From NCBI GenBank assembly GCA_035604635.1, contig DATNIC010000123.1:1-44537 (forward strand): a stretch of DNA of 44,537 bases, written 5' to 3'. Both the position numbers and the translations under genes were made by a program. The notes beneath the pieces were generated by a model. It did not search any database. It saw only the letters and a list, made by a program, of their open reading frames with translations, and was not told the DNA's origin. Below, piece by piece: positions 7,868 to 16,452 of the stretch. Source of the stretch: DATNIC01 sp035604635 (GTDB lineage Bacteria > Vulcanimicrobiota > Vulcanimicrobiia > Vulcanimicrobiales > Vulcanimicrobiaceae). How positions within the stretch are numbered: the stretch's first letter is position 1; each line of letters opens with the position of its first letter.

Positions 7868-10573
7868 ATGATCGACACGACCGATCCAACCGCTGCTCTG
7901 TCGAGCGCTGAAGCCGCTGCAGCCGCGCCCGACCCGCAGGAGACGCAAGAGTGGCTCGAAGCGCTCGACGGGATCATCTCTGTTGAAGGGCCCGAACGCG
8001 CGCGTCAACTGATCGACATGCTCGTCTCGCGCGCGCACACGCGCGGCGTACGCATCCCTTTGGGGCTGACGACGCCGTACGTCAACACGATTCGCGTCGA
8101 CGAAGAACCGCATTTCCCGGGAAACCTCGAGCTCGAAGCGCGCCTTCGCCACTACGTGCGGTGGAATGCAATGGCGATGGTCGTGCGCGCGAATCGCGAT
8201 CACAGCGATTTGGGCGGCCACGTGGCGACGTTCGCCTCTGCGGCGACGCTATACGACGTCGGCTTCAACCACTTTTGGCGCGCGCCGTCGGAGACGTTCG
8301 GCGGGGACCTCGTCTACATGCAGGGCCATTCTTCGCCGGGGATCTACGCGCAAGCGTTCTTGGAAGGCCGGCTAACCGAAGAGCAGCTCGAACACTTCCG
8401 GCGCGAAGTCGACGGAAAGGGACTCTCGTCATATCCGCATCCGTGGCTGATGCCGGACTTCTGGCAATTCGCGACGGTTTCGATGGGCTTAGGGCCGTTG
8501 CAAGCCGTGTATCAAGCGCGCTTCCTCAAGTATCTGCACGATCGCGGGATCGCCGACACGAGCGGACGCAAAGTATGGGCGTTCTTGGGGGACGGCGAAG
8601 TCGACGAGCCCGAGTCGCTCGCCGGACTTTCGATCGCGGCGCGTGAGAAGCTCGACAACCTGATCTTCGTCGTCAACGCCAACCTGCAGCGTTTGGACGG
8701 GCCCGTTCGCGGCAACGGCAAGATCATCCAAGAACTCGAAGGCGTCTTCCGCGGAGCCGGTTGGAACGTCATCAAAGTCATCTGGGGCCGCCGCTGGGAT
8801 CCGCTCCTCGAACGCGATACGACCGGAAAGCTCGTTCAGTTGATGAACGAGACGGTCGACGGCGATTATCAAACTTACAAGGCGCGCGACGGAGCGTACG
8901 TCCGGCAAGCGTTTTTCGGTCGCTATCCCGAGGTCGCCCAGATCGTCAAAGACATGAGCGATGAGGAGCTGTGGGACCTCAATCGCGGCGGGCACGACCC
9001 GACGAAGGTCTACGCGGCGTACAAAGCCGCCGCGGAGCACGCCGGTCAGCCGACCGTCGTCCTGGCCAAGACGATCAAAGGTTACGGGATGGGTGCCGCC
9101 GGTGAGGCGATGAACATCGCGCATCAGCAAAAGAAGCTAGTCGTCGACGACTTGCGCGTCTTTCGCGACCGCTTCAACATCCCGGTCTCCGATGCGGAGC
9201 TCGAGAAGGTGCCGTTCCTGCGGCCCCCCGAGGACAGTCGCGAGATGCAATACCTTCAAGAGCGGATGGCGCGCACCGGGAGCTTACCGCAGCGCCGCCG
9301 CGCAGTCGAGCGAGCGCTGATCGTCCCCGGCATCGACGCGTTCAAATCGCTGCTCGAAGACAGCGGCGATCGTGAGTTCTCGACGACGATGGCGTTCGTG
9401 CGAGCACTCGGCTCAGTGCTCCGCGACAAGGAGCTCGGGCCGCGGATCGTCCCGATCGTCGCCGATGAGTCGCGCACTTTCGGAATGGAAGGAATGTTTC
9501 GCCAGCTCGGGATCTATTCGTCGGTCGGTCAGCTCTACAAACCACAAGACGCCGAACAGCTGATGTGGTACCGCGAAGAAAAGAACGGCCAGATCCTCCA
9601 AGAGGGGATCAACGAGGCCGGCGCGACCTGCTCGTGGATCGCCGCGGCGACGGCCTACTCGACGAGCAACGTGCAGATGATTCCGTTCTTCATTTTCTAC
9701 TCGATGTTCGGCTTTCAGCGCGTCGGCGATTTCCTCTGGGCCGCCGGCGATCACCGCTCGCGCGGCTTCTTGCTCGGCGGGACCTCCGGGCGGACGACGC
9801 TCAACGGCGAGGGCTTGCAGCACGAGGATGGGCACAGCCACCTGCATGCCTCGACGATCCCCAACTGCGTCCCGTACGATCCGACCTATGCGTACGAGCT
9901 CGCGATCATCTTGCACGACGGTCTGCGCCGCATGGTCGCAAATCAAGAGGACGTCTACTACTACATCACGGTGATGAACGAAAACTATCGTCATCCCGCG
10001 ATGCCGGCGGGCGTCGAGGAGCAGATCCTGCGAGGTCTCTACCTGCTGCGCCCAGCCGACAAGATGAAGAAGGGGACGCCGCGAGCTCAGTTGATGGGTT
10101 CCGGGACGATCCTGCGCGAGGTGCTCGCGGCGGCCGACCTGCTGCGCGACGACCACGGCGTCGCCGACGATGTGTGGAGCGCACCGAGCTTCACGCTCCT
10201 GCGCCGCGAAGGGCTCGAGATCGCGCGCTGGAACATGCTGCACCCGGCCGAGCCGGCGCGGCGTTCATTCGTCGCACAGCAACTCGAGGGATATGAGGGG
10301 CCGATCGTCGCCTCAACCGATTACATGAAGACGTACGCGGATCAGATCCGGCCGTTCGTCGGACGCGATTTCCATGTGCTGGGGACGGACGGCTTCGGCC
10401 GCAGCGATACGCGCGTAAAGTTGCGCGCGCACTTCGAAGTAGATCGCCGCTGGGTAGCGCTGGCTGCGCTCAAAGCGCTCGCGGATGAAGGCGCGATCGG
10501 CTCCGATCGGGTCGCCGCGGCGATTGCGAAGTACGGGATCGATCCCGCCAAACCCAGTCCGGTGACCGTATAA
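7868..10573 (+). CDS. aceE: Pyruvate dehydrogenase E1 component, homodimeric type
   Basis: E1 decarboxylates pyruvate with thiamine diphosphate and acetylates the lipoyl group of E2. At 901 residues it is collinear with E. coli AceE (about 887) from PQETQEWLEALDGIISVEG near the N-terminus to the C-terminal VLGTDGFGRSDTR. The thiamine motif begins GDGEVDEPESL and ends in N-A-N-L-Q. The ATG at 7868 matches where AceE homologs begin; the frame is open further upstream, but that part overlaps the regulator gene antisense. aceF follows after one base. This single-chain E1 is typical of Proteobacteria and Actinobacteria, as opposed to the alpha/beta form. Confidence 0.95.
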   Translation: MIDTTDPTAALSSAEAAAAAPDPQETQEWLEALDGIISVEGPERARQLIDMLVSRAHTRGVRIPLGLTTPYVNTIRVDEEPHFPGNLELEARLRHYVRWNAMAMVVRANRDHSDLGGHVATFASAATLYDVGFNHFWRAPSETFGGDLVYMQGHSSPGIYAQAFLEGRLTEEQLEHFRREVDGKGLSSYPHPWLMPDFWQFATVSMGLGPLQAVYQARFLKYLHDRGIADTSGRKVWAFLGDGEVDEPESLAGLSIAAREKLDNLIFVVNANLQRLDGPVRGNGKIIQELEGVFRGAGWNVIKVIWGRRWDPLLERDTTGKLVQLMNETVDGDYQTYKARDGAYVRQAFFGRYPEVAQIVKDMSDEELWDLNRGGHDPTKVYAAYKAAAEHAGQPTVVLAKTIKGYGMGAAGEAMNIAHQQKKLVVDDLRVFRDRFNIPVSDAELEKVPFLRPPEDSREMQYLQERMARTGSLPQRRRAVERALIVPGIDAFKSLLEDSGDREFSTTMAFVRALGSVLRDKELGPRIVPIVADESRTFGMEGMFRQLGIYSSVGQLYKPQDAEQLMWYREEKNGQILQEGINEAGATCSWIAAATAYSTSNVQMIPFFIFYSMFGFQRVGDFLWAAGDHRSRGFLLGGTSGRTTLNGEGLQHEDGHSHLHASTIPNCVPYDPTYAYELAIILHDGLRRMVANQEDVYYYITVMNENYRHPAMPAGVEEQILRGLYLLRPADKMKKGTPRAQLMGSGTILREVLAAADLLRDDHGVADDVWSAPSFTLLRREGLEIARWNMLHPAEPARRSFVAQQLEGYEGPIVASTDYMKTYADQIRPFVGRDFHVLGTDGFGRSDTRVKLRAHFEVDRRWVALAALKALADEGAIGSDRVAAAIAKYGIDPAKPSPVTV

Positions 10574-10574
10574 G

Positions 10575-11900
10575 ATGGCGCGCACCGTCGAGCTCAGCGT
10601 CCCGGACATCGGCAACTTCAAGGACATTCCGGTCATTGAAGTGTTAGTCGCGCCGGGGCAATCGATCGCGAAGGATGCGCCGCTGGTCACGCTCGAGTCC
10701 GAAAAAGCAACGATGGAAGTACCGTCTTCGAGCGCCGGCACGATCAAGGACGTGCGCGTCAAAGTCGGTGACAAAGTCTCGCAGGGCGTGGTCCTCGCGA
10801 CCGCGGAGGTCGAAGACGCCGTGTCGGGCGCTGATGCGGCCGCGCCGGCTCCCGCGGTGCATGCGTCCGCCCCTACGGCTGCCCCAGCGAAACCGGCCGC
10901 AACCACGACGGCCGAGCGCCCGTTCGCACCGTCGCCTGCGACCTTGATCCCGCCTTCGGGTAACGGCGCTTCCGGCACGGCAACGGCCGATGCGCAAAGT
11001 CCCGTCCACGCAAGCCCCTCGATTCGCCGCTACGCGCGCGAGCTCGGCGTCGCACTCGGGCAACTCCACGGGAGCGGGCCCAACGGACGGATCACGCGCG
11101 ACGACGTGCAGCACTTCGTCAAACGTGCGCTCTCCGGCGGAGCCGGCGGAACTGCAACGGCTGCGACCGTCGGGCTCGGACTGCCGGCGTGGCCGAAGAT
11201 CGACTTCGCGCAATTTGGTCCGGTCGAGCGCAAAGCGCTGACCCGAATCCAGCGAATCTCCGGGCCCGTGCTGGCGCGCAATTGGGCGATGATCCCGCAC
11301 GTCACGCAGAACGAGGATGCGGACGTCACCGAGCTCGAGGAGTTCCGCAAGACGGTCAATGCCGAGCAAAAGGAAGCCAAGGTGACGATGCTGGCCTTCT
11401 TGATGAAAGCCGCCGTCGCCGCGCTCGCGCGCTTCCCCGAGTTCAACTCGTCGCTCGACGGTGAAGAGCTCGTCCTCAAACGGTACTTTCATCTCGGGTT
11501 TGCCGCCGATACGCCGCAAGGGCTCGTCGTCCCGGTCGTCCGGGACGCCGATCGCAAAGGCATCTTCGACATTGCGCGCGAGACGTCCGAGCTCGCCGGG
11601 AAAGCACGCGACGGCAAGCTGACCGCGGCCGACATGCAGGGGGGAACGTTCACGATCTCGAGTCTCGGCGGGATCGGCGGATCGAACTTTACGCCGATCA
11701 TCAACGCCCCGGAAGTCGCGATCTTGGGTGCATCCCGGACGAGCATCAAGCCGGTTTGGGATGGGGCAGCGTTCGTCCCGCGCCTGATGCTCCCGCTCTC
11801 GCTTTCGTACGATCACCGGGTGATCGACGGCGCAAAAGGCGCGCGCTTCATAGTCTACCTGGTTGGCGTCCTGGCCGACATGCGCCGTGTCATGTTATAA
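10575..11900 (+). CDS. aceF: Pyruvate dehydrogenase E2, dihydrolipoamide acetyltransferase
   Basis: E2 carries the swinging lipoyl arm and transfers acetyl to CoA. The 441 residues form one N-terminal lipoyl domain (about 1-78; lipoylated K44 in TLESEKATMEVP), an Ala/Pro-rich linker (85-140), and a peripheral subunit-binding domain (about 145-185; SPSIRRYARELGV, GSGPNGRITRDDV). A catalytic domain follows with the H-x-x-x-D-G motif in SLSYDHRVIDG (H414, D418). E. coli AceF has three lipoyl domains; this one has a single domain, as in many other phyla. It begins one base after the aceE stop. Confidence 0.94.
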   Translation: MARTVELSVPDIGNFKDIPVIEVLVAPGQSIAKDAPLVTLESEKATMEVPSSSAGTIKDVRVKVGDKVSQGVVLATAEVEDAVSGADAAAPAPAVHASAPTAAPAKPAATTTAERPFAPSPATLIPPSGNGASGTATADAQSPVHASPSIRRYARELGVALGQLHGSGPNGRITRDDVQHFVKRALSGGAGGTATAATVGLGLPAWPKIDFAQFGPVERKALTRIQRISGPVLARNWAMIPHVTQNEDADVTELEEFRKTVNAEQKEAKVTMLAFLMKAAVAALARFPEFNSSLDGEELVLKRYFHLGFAADTPQGLVVPVVRDADRKGIFDIARETSELAGKARDGKLTAADMQGGTFTISSLGGIGGSNFTPIINAPEVAILGASRTSIKPVWDGAAFVPRLMLPLSLSYDHRVIDGAKGARFIVYLVGVLADMRRVML

Positions 11901-12033
11901 GGCGCTCCGCCCCAGGCTCCGCGCCCCCCATGCTTCGCATGGGGCCCCCAAACCGACGGGCCCTTCATGATTTCATCGCGGCACGATTCCCCGAGGGGGC
12001 CCGTAACAACATTTCTTCATAAGGAGTCCTTCC
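11901..12033 (+). other. Structured 133-base spacer between aceF and lpdA
   Basis: The spacer holds a tight hairpin (CCCCATGC 11926-11933, loop TTC, GCATGGGG 11937-11944) and a distant perfect pair ACGGGCCC (11956-11963) with GGGCCCGT (11997-12004). GCTCCGC also occurs twice near its start. An open frame of 30 codons (ATG 11930 to TAA 12020-12022) ends on the lpdA ribosome binding site. This could be a leader peptide, a REP-like dispersed repeat, or an mRNA structure that sets E3 levels apart from E1/E2. None is proven. Confidence 0.4.
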
Positions 12034-13479
12034 TTGGCTGAACACAACGTCGACGCGGCCGTCATCGGGGCCGGTCCGGGAGGCTACCATGCCGCGATCC
12101 GGCTCGGGCAGCTCGGCAAGAACGTCGTCTGCTTCGATCGCGACGAGGTCGGCGGCGTCTGTCTCAACTGGGGCTGCATCCCGACGAAAGCGCTCCTGCA
12201 CGTCGGCGAAATTGCGCGCCAGATCGCGCGCGCGGGCGAGATCGGCTTGAAGGTCCCGGCGGCGGAAGTCGACCGCGAGGGCGTGCTGAAGTTCAAGGAT
12301 AGCGTCGTCAAGGCGAACGTCGGCGGCGTCAACCAGCTGTTCAAGGCGAACAACGTCACGTTCGCATACGGAGAAGCCTCGTTCGTCGACAAGAACACCA
12401 TCGCGCTCAAGAAGCGCGACGGCGGGACGGACACCTACAAGACGCAAGCGACCGTCATCGCGACCGGCAGCGCGCCGGTCGACGTGAAGGCTTGGCCGCG
12501 CGACGGCGAGTTCATCATCAATTCCGATGATGCCGTGAAGCTCACGAAGCTTCCGAAATCGATCTTGATCATCGGCGGCGGCGTGATCGGACTCGAGTTC
12601 GCGACCGTCTACGCTCGAATGGGCGCGAAGACGCTCGTCGTCGAGATGCTTCCGCAAATCCTCACGGGGACCGACCTGGAGATCTCCAAGACCTTGCAGC
12701 GGATTCTCAAGAAGCAAGGCGTCGAGATCGCCCTGTCGACGACGGTCAAAGCACTCGAGAAATCCGGCAAGGGCGTCAAGGCGACGATCAGCGGCGAATT
12801 CACGAACGGCAAAGACGAAACGCAGGAATTCGAGATGGCGCTCGTCGCGGTCGGCCGGCGTCCGGTCTCGGCCGAGCTCAATCTCGCTGCCGCCGGATTG
12901 AAGGTCAACGAAAAGGGCTTTCTCGACGTCGACGTTCAGCGTAGAACCGCGGTCGCCGGCATTTACGCAATCGGCGACATCACCGGAGCGCCGCTGCTCG
13001 CACACAAGGCGATGAAGGAAGGCGTCGTCGCGGCCGAAGTGATCTCCGGCGACAAGTCGGCCGCGTTCGATCCCGTCGCTATTCCGAACTGCGTCTACAC
13101 CGATCCGGAGGTCGCGACGGTCGGGCTCTCCGAGGAAGAGGCGAAATCCGCCGGCTACGAGGTGCGGATCGGGAAGTTTCCACTTCTGGCGAGCGGGCGC
13201 GCGCGGACGATGAACGAGACCGACGGCTTGATCAAGCTCGTCGGCGACGCGAAGACCGATTTGCTGCTCGGGATGCACATCGTCGCGCCGCAGGCCGAAT
13301 CACTCATCGGCGAGGGCGTGATCGCGCTCGAGATGGGCGCGACGGTCGAGGACATCGGGCTCTCGATCCATCCGCATCCGACGTTGACCGAGTCGATCAT
13401 GGATGCTGCCGAAGCGATGCACGGCAAGGCGATCCACATCCCCAATCCTAAGCCGAAAGCCGCAGCCGCGGCGCGCTGA
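12034..13479 (+). CDS. lpdA: Dihydrolipoyl dehydrogenase (E3)
   Basis: E3 reoxidises the dihydrolipoyl arm of E2 with FAD and NAD+. The 481-residue protein has the FAD motif GAGPGGYHAA (12-21), the redox disulfide C43/C48 in GGVCLNWGCIPTKALL, the NAD motif GGGVIGLEFA, the second FAD motif with YAIGDI, and the catalytic pair H448/E453 in HPHPTLTES. The start is TTG at 12034, chosen because the strong ribosome site AAGGAGT (12021-12027) is 6 bases ahead. The C-terminal PKPKAAAAAR tail is low-complexity. It is fourth-fifths of a PDH/lipoate operon, with lipB overlapping its stop. Confidence 0.94.
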   Translation: MAEHNVDAAVIGAGPGGYHAAIRLGQLGKNVVCFDRDEVGGVCLNWGCIPTKALLHVGEIARQIARAGEIGLKVPAAEVDREGVLKFKDSVVKANVGGVNQLFKANNVTFAYGEASFVDKNTIALKKRDGGTDTYKTQATVIATGSAPVDVKAWPRDGEFIINSDDAVKLTKLPKSILIIGGGVIGLEFATVYARMGAKTLVVEMLPQILTGTDLEISKTLQRILKKQGVEIALSTTVKALEKSGKGVKATISGEFTNGKDETQEFEMALVAVGRRPVSAELNLAAAGLKVNEKGFLDVDVQRRTAVAGIYAIGDITGAPLLAHKAMKEGVVAAEVISGDKSAAFDPVAIPNCVYTDPEVATVGLSEEEAKSAGYEVRIGKFPLLASGRARTMNETDGLIKLVGDAKTDLLLGMHIVAPQAESLIGEGVIALEMGATVEDIGLSIHPHPTLTESIMDAAEAMHGKAIHIPNPKPKAAAAAR

Positions 13480-14126
13480 TGTCTCATCTCCTCGATCTCG
13501 GCCGGCGACCGTACCGTGAGGTCTGGGCGCTGCAGCGCGCCCTGCACGCGCGCGTCGCCGCCGGGGAGGAGCCCGACACGTGGATCGTCGTCGAACACGA
13601 CCCGGTAATCACGCTCGGCCGCAATGCGAAGCTTTCGAACGTCCTCGATGCGGGCGGGATCGACGTCGTCGAGATCGAGCGCGGCGGCGACGTGACCTAT
13701 CACGGTCCGGGTCAGCTCGTCGTTTACCCGATCGTGAAGCTGCCGCGTTTTCGCGAGATCGTCCCGCTCGTACGCTCCCTCGAAGAGACGGTGATCGAGA
13801 CGCTCGCGCACTTCGGAATCCAAGCGCGCGGCCGCAGCGAGCATCGCGGCGTCTATGTCGGCAACGACGCGATCTGTGCGATCGGTCTCGCCGTGAAAAA
13901 GATGACGTCGCTGCATGGGATCGCGCTCAACGCCGACATCGCGCTCGACTACGACCGGCGCATCACGCCCTGCGGGACGCCCGAGTTCGGAATCACCTCG
14001 CTGAGCAAAGAGCTCGGACGTCACGTCGGTTGGCCGGAGGCGCGCGACGCTTTCCTGGATGTCGCATCCGCCCGTTTCGGAATCGAGCTGAAGGAAACGC
14101 ATGGTAGCCAAACCGTCGTGGCTTAA
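13479..14126 (+). CDS. lipB: Lipoyl(octanoyl) transferase
   Basis: LipB moves octanoate from acyl carrier protein to the lipoyl lysine of target proteins, the first step of de novo lipoylation. The 215 residues include RGGDVTYHGPGQLVVYPI (68-85), the active-site lysine region AVKKMTSLHG (138-147) and the acyl-carrying cysteine C165 in RITPCGTPE. Its ATG shares one base with the lpdA stop (TGATG). Its 3' end overlaps lipA by 26 bases. Position after aceEF-lpdA places cofactor synthesis with its client enzyme. Confidence 0.93.
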   Translation: MSHLLDLGRRPYREVWALQRALHARVAAGEEPDTWIVVEHDPVITLGRNAKLSNVLDAGGIDVVEIERGGDVTYHGPGQLVVYPIVKLPRFREIVPLVRSLEETVIETLAHFGIQARGRSEHRGVYVGNDAICAIGLAVKKMTSLHGIALNADIALDYDRRITPCGTPEFGITSLSKELGRHVGWPEARDAFLDVASARFGIELKETHGSQTVVA

Positions 14127-14952
14127 GGTCCGGCTGCCGCATGGCGAGACCTACCTGGATTTGCGCGAGCGGATCCGCGGGCTCGATCTGCATACGGTCT
14201 GCCAAGAGGCGATGTGTCCGAACATCGGCGAGTGTTGGGGCGCGGGGACCGCGACGATCATGATCCTCGGGGACGTCTGCACGCGAGGCTGTCATTTTTG
14301 CAACGTCAAAACCGGGAGTCCGCGCGGCGAGGTCGATTGGCTCGAACCCAAGCGAGTCGCCGAAGCGGTCGCGGCGATGGGGTGGAAATACCTCGTCCTC
14401 ACCGCGGTCGATCGCGACGACTTGCCCGACGGCGGCGCCTCGATCTTTGCCAACACGGTCCGCATGATTCACGAAAAGGCCCCCGGCTCGAAGGTAGAGT
14501 GCCTGACCGGCGATTTCGCCGGCGATTTACGAGCGCTCGACATCGTCCTCGAGGCGCAGCCCGAGGTGCTCGCGCACAACCTCGAAACGGTCCGCCGCTT
14601 GCAGCCGACGGTCCGCGACAAGCGCGCGAACTTCGATCAGTCGCTCTCCATCTTACGGCACGCCAAAGAGAGCGGCAAAGTCCGCTACGCGAAGACGTCG
14701 CTGATGCTCGGCCTCGGCGAAGCGGTCGACGAGATCGAGGACGCTATGGACGCCGCGCGCGCGATCGGCGTCGACATCTTCACCATGGGCCAGTATTTGC
14801 AGCCGACGAAGCGCCATCTGCCGGTCGTCGAATTCGTCACGCCCGAGAAGTTCGAAGAGCTGCGCCGACTCGGCTTGAGCAAGGGCTTCCGCCAGGTCGT
14901 CTCGAGCCCGCTTTCGCGCAGCTCCTACCACGCGGAGCAGGCATTCGAATAA
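14101..14952 (+). CDS. lipA: Lipoyl synthase
   Basis: LipA is a radical SAM enzyme that inserts two sulfurs into protein-bound octanoate. All cluster ligands are visible in its 283 residues: the auxiliary cluster cysteines C34, C39 and C45 (CQEAMCPNIGEC), the radical SAM triad C60-X3-C64-X2-C67, and the C-terminal R-S-S-Y (273-276) that ligates the sacrificial cluster. It is shorter than the E. coli protein (about 320) because the N-terminal extension is missing, which is common. The start at 14101 lies inside lipB; WLKVRLPHGE is a usual LipA beginning. Confidence 0.94.
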   Translation: MVAKPSWLKVRLPHGETYLDLRERIRGLDLHTVCQEAMCPNIGECWGAGTATIMILGDVCTRGCHFCNVKTGSPRGEVDWLEPKRVAEAVAAMGWKYLVLTAVDRDDLPDGGASIFANTVRMIHEKAPGSKVECLTGDFAGDLRALDIVLEAQPEVLAHNLETVRRLQPTVRDKRANFDQSLSILRHAKESGKVRYAKTSLMLGLGEAVDEIEDAMDAARAIGVDIFTMGQYLQPTKRHLPVVEFVTPEKFEELRRLGLSKGFRQVVSSPLSRSSYHAEQAFE

Positions 14953-14970
14953 CGGCAGTGCGTCTCCGAT

Positions 14971-15010
14971 GAACATGGATGTTCAAGTTCCGCGGAACCC
15001 ATGGATGGGT
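14971..15010. promoter_or_regulatory. Three adjacent palindromes ahead of the MFS exporter
   Basis: Three dyads lie side by side in 40 bases: GAACATGGATGTTC (14971-14984), GTTCCGCGGAAC (14987-14998) and ACCCATGGATGGGT (14997-15010). The outer two share the core CATGGATG. The position, 12 bases ahead of the exporter ATG, fits an operator for a repressor of the exporter. A cluster of mRNA hairpins after lipA is the alternative. Confidence 0.4.
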
Positions 15011-15021
15011 GAGAGCGGCCG

Positions 15022-16452
15022 ATGATCGGGGGGGACGGTCTTCCCAACCCGCAGCGTCGCTGGGCCGTCGTGGCGCTCTTCATCGGGACGGTCATGTCGT
15101 CGCTGGACAGCACGATCGCAAACGTCGCGCTCCCCACGATCGCCGTCGACGTCCACGCGAGCGCCGCCGCGTCGATTTGGGTCGTCAACGCATATCAGCT
15201 GGCAATCACCGTATCGTTGCTGTCGTTCTCTTCGCTGGGCGACATCTTCGGGTACACGCGCGTCTATCGCATCGCAGTCATCGTCTTCACGATCGCCTCG
15301 CTGCTCTGCGCCGTGTCGCACTCGCTATTGGCCTTGACGCTTGCCCGATCTCTCCAGGGCTTCGCAGCGTCGGCACAGATGGCTGTTGGCCCCGCACTGG
15401 GCCGCAGCCTGTATCCGAGGTCGCAACTCGGACGAGCGGTCTCAAATGCCGCCCTCGCCGTCGGGGTGAGCGCGACCGCGGGCCCGACCATCGCGGGCGC
15501 CGTCCTCTCCGTCGCTCCTTGGCCTTGGCTTTTTCTCATCAATATTCCGACAGGGCTGATCGCCCTTGCGCTCACGTACCGTTTCGTGCCCGAGCATGCC
15601 GGGACGCGTCACCGCTTCGATGTGCCCAGCGCAATAGGGAGCGCGCTCGCCGTCGGCCTCTTCGTACTGGCGGTCGACGGCGTCGGCCACGGCGTCAACC
15701 GCTTCGTCACGGCAGCCGAGCTGGTCGCGCTGATCGCCGTCGCTGCCGCGTTTTGGCACCGGCAGCAGACGCTTGCGATCCCGATGCTGGCCGTCAACCT
15801 GTTTAGGCGAGCGATGTTTACGCTCTCTCTAGTGACGTCGCACATTTCGTTTATCGGGCAGATGCTGGCGTTCGTCACCTTGCCGTTTTACTTCGAAGAC
15901 GTACTGGGCTTCTCGGCCGCCGAGACGGGCCTGCTCATAACGTCGTGGCCTCTGGCCGTCACGCTGATCGCGAAGGCCGCCGGCCGGCTCGCCGACCGCT
16001 ATCCCGCCGGCGCGCTGACGACGTTCGGCATGCTCGTCGTCGCGGCCGGCTTGTTCCTGATCGTCATCCTGCCCCCGAATCCGTCACCGCTCGATATCGC
16101 GTGGCGGCTGGCGCTCTGCGGCTTGGGAAACGGATTCTTTCAGACTCCCAACAATCGCGCAATCATGAGCAGCGCGCCCGTGGAGCGCAGCGGTGTGGTC
16201 GGCGGGCTCGCCGCGATGGCCCGGGTCACCGGACAAACGGTCGGCGCCTCGCTCGTCGCACTGGTCTTCGCGGCTTTCAAAGCCGGACCACACGTCGACC
16301 GGCAGGAAGTGACCATCGCGCTCGCTCTCGCGATCACGTTCACGCTCCTCGCGGCGTTCATCGGCAGCCTGCGCTTACGCGCGCAAGTAGAGAGCGACCG
16401 CGCTCCCAAGCAATACCAAACCGAACAGCGTGCGCAAGACGCGGTCCGGTAA
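15022..16452 (+). CDS. MFS multidrug-type exporter, DHA2 (EmrB/QacA) family
   Basis: This 476-residue inner-membrane transporter should be a proton-driven exporter of drugs or small organics. Its first helix region carries GTVMSSLDSTIANVALPTIA, a hallmark of DHA2 proteins. Motif A-like GDIFGYTRVYRI and motif C-like GPTIAGAVLSVAPWPWLFL are present. Hydrophobic segments fit the 14-helix layout. The substrate cannot be told. It is 69 bases after lipA, with its own putative operator, so it is probably a separate unit. The last 78 bases overlap the convergent tauE/safE-type gene. Confidence 0.88.
   Translation: MIGGDGLPNPQRRWAVVALFIGTVMSSLDSTIANVALPTIAVDVHASAAASIWVVNAYQLAITVSLLSFSSLGDIFGYTRVYRIAVIVFTIASLLCAVSHSLLALTLARSLQGFAASAQMAVGPALGRSLYPRSQLGRAVSNAALAVGVSATAGPTIAGAVLSVAPWPWLFLINIPTGLIALALTYRFVPEHAGTRHRFDVPSAIGSALAVGLFVLAVDGVGHGVNRFVTAAELVALIAVAAAFWHRQQTLAIPMLAVNLFRRAMFTLSLVTSHISFIGQMLAFVTLPFYFEDVLGFSAAETGLLITSWPLAVTLIAKAAGRLADRYPAGALTTFGMLVVAAGLFLIVILPPNPSPLDIAWRLALCGLGNGFFQTPNNRAIMSSAPVERSGVVGGLAAMARVTGQTVGASLVALVFAAFKAGPHVDRQEVTIALALAITFTLLAAFIGSLRLRAQVESDRAPKQYQTEQRAQDAVR

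Noticed and set aside
11965..13278. 437-codon minus-strand frame over lpdA
   Set aside because: lpdA on the plus strand is unmistakable; the reverse frame is a shadow.
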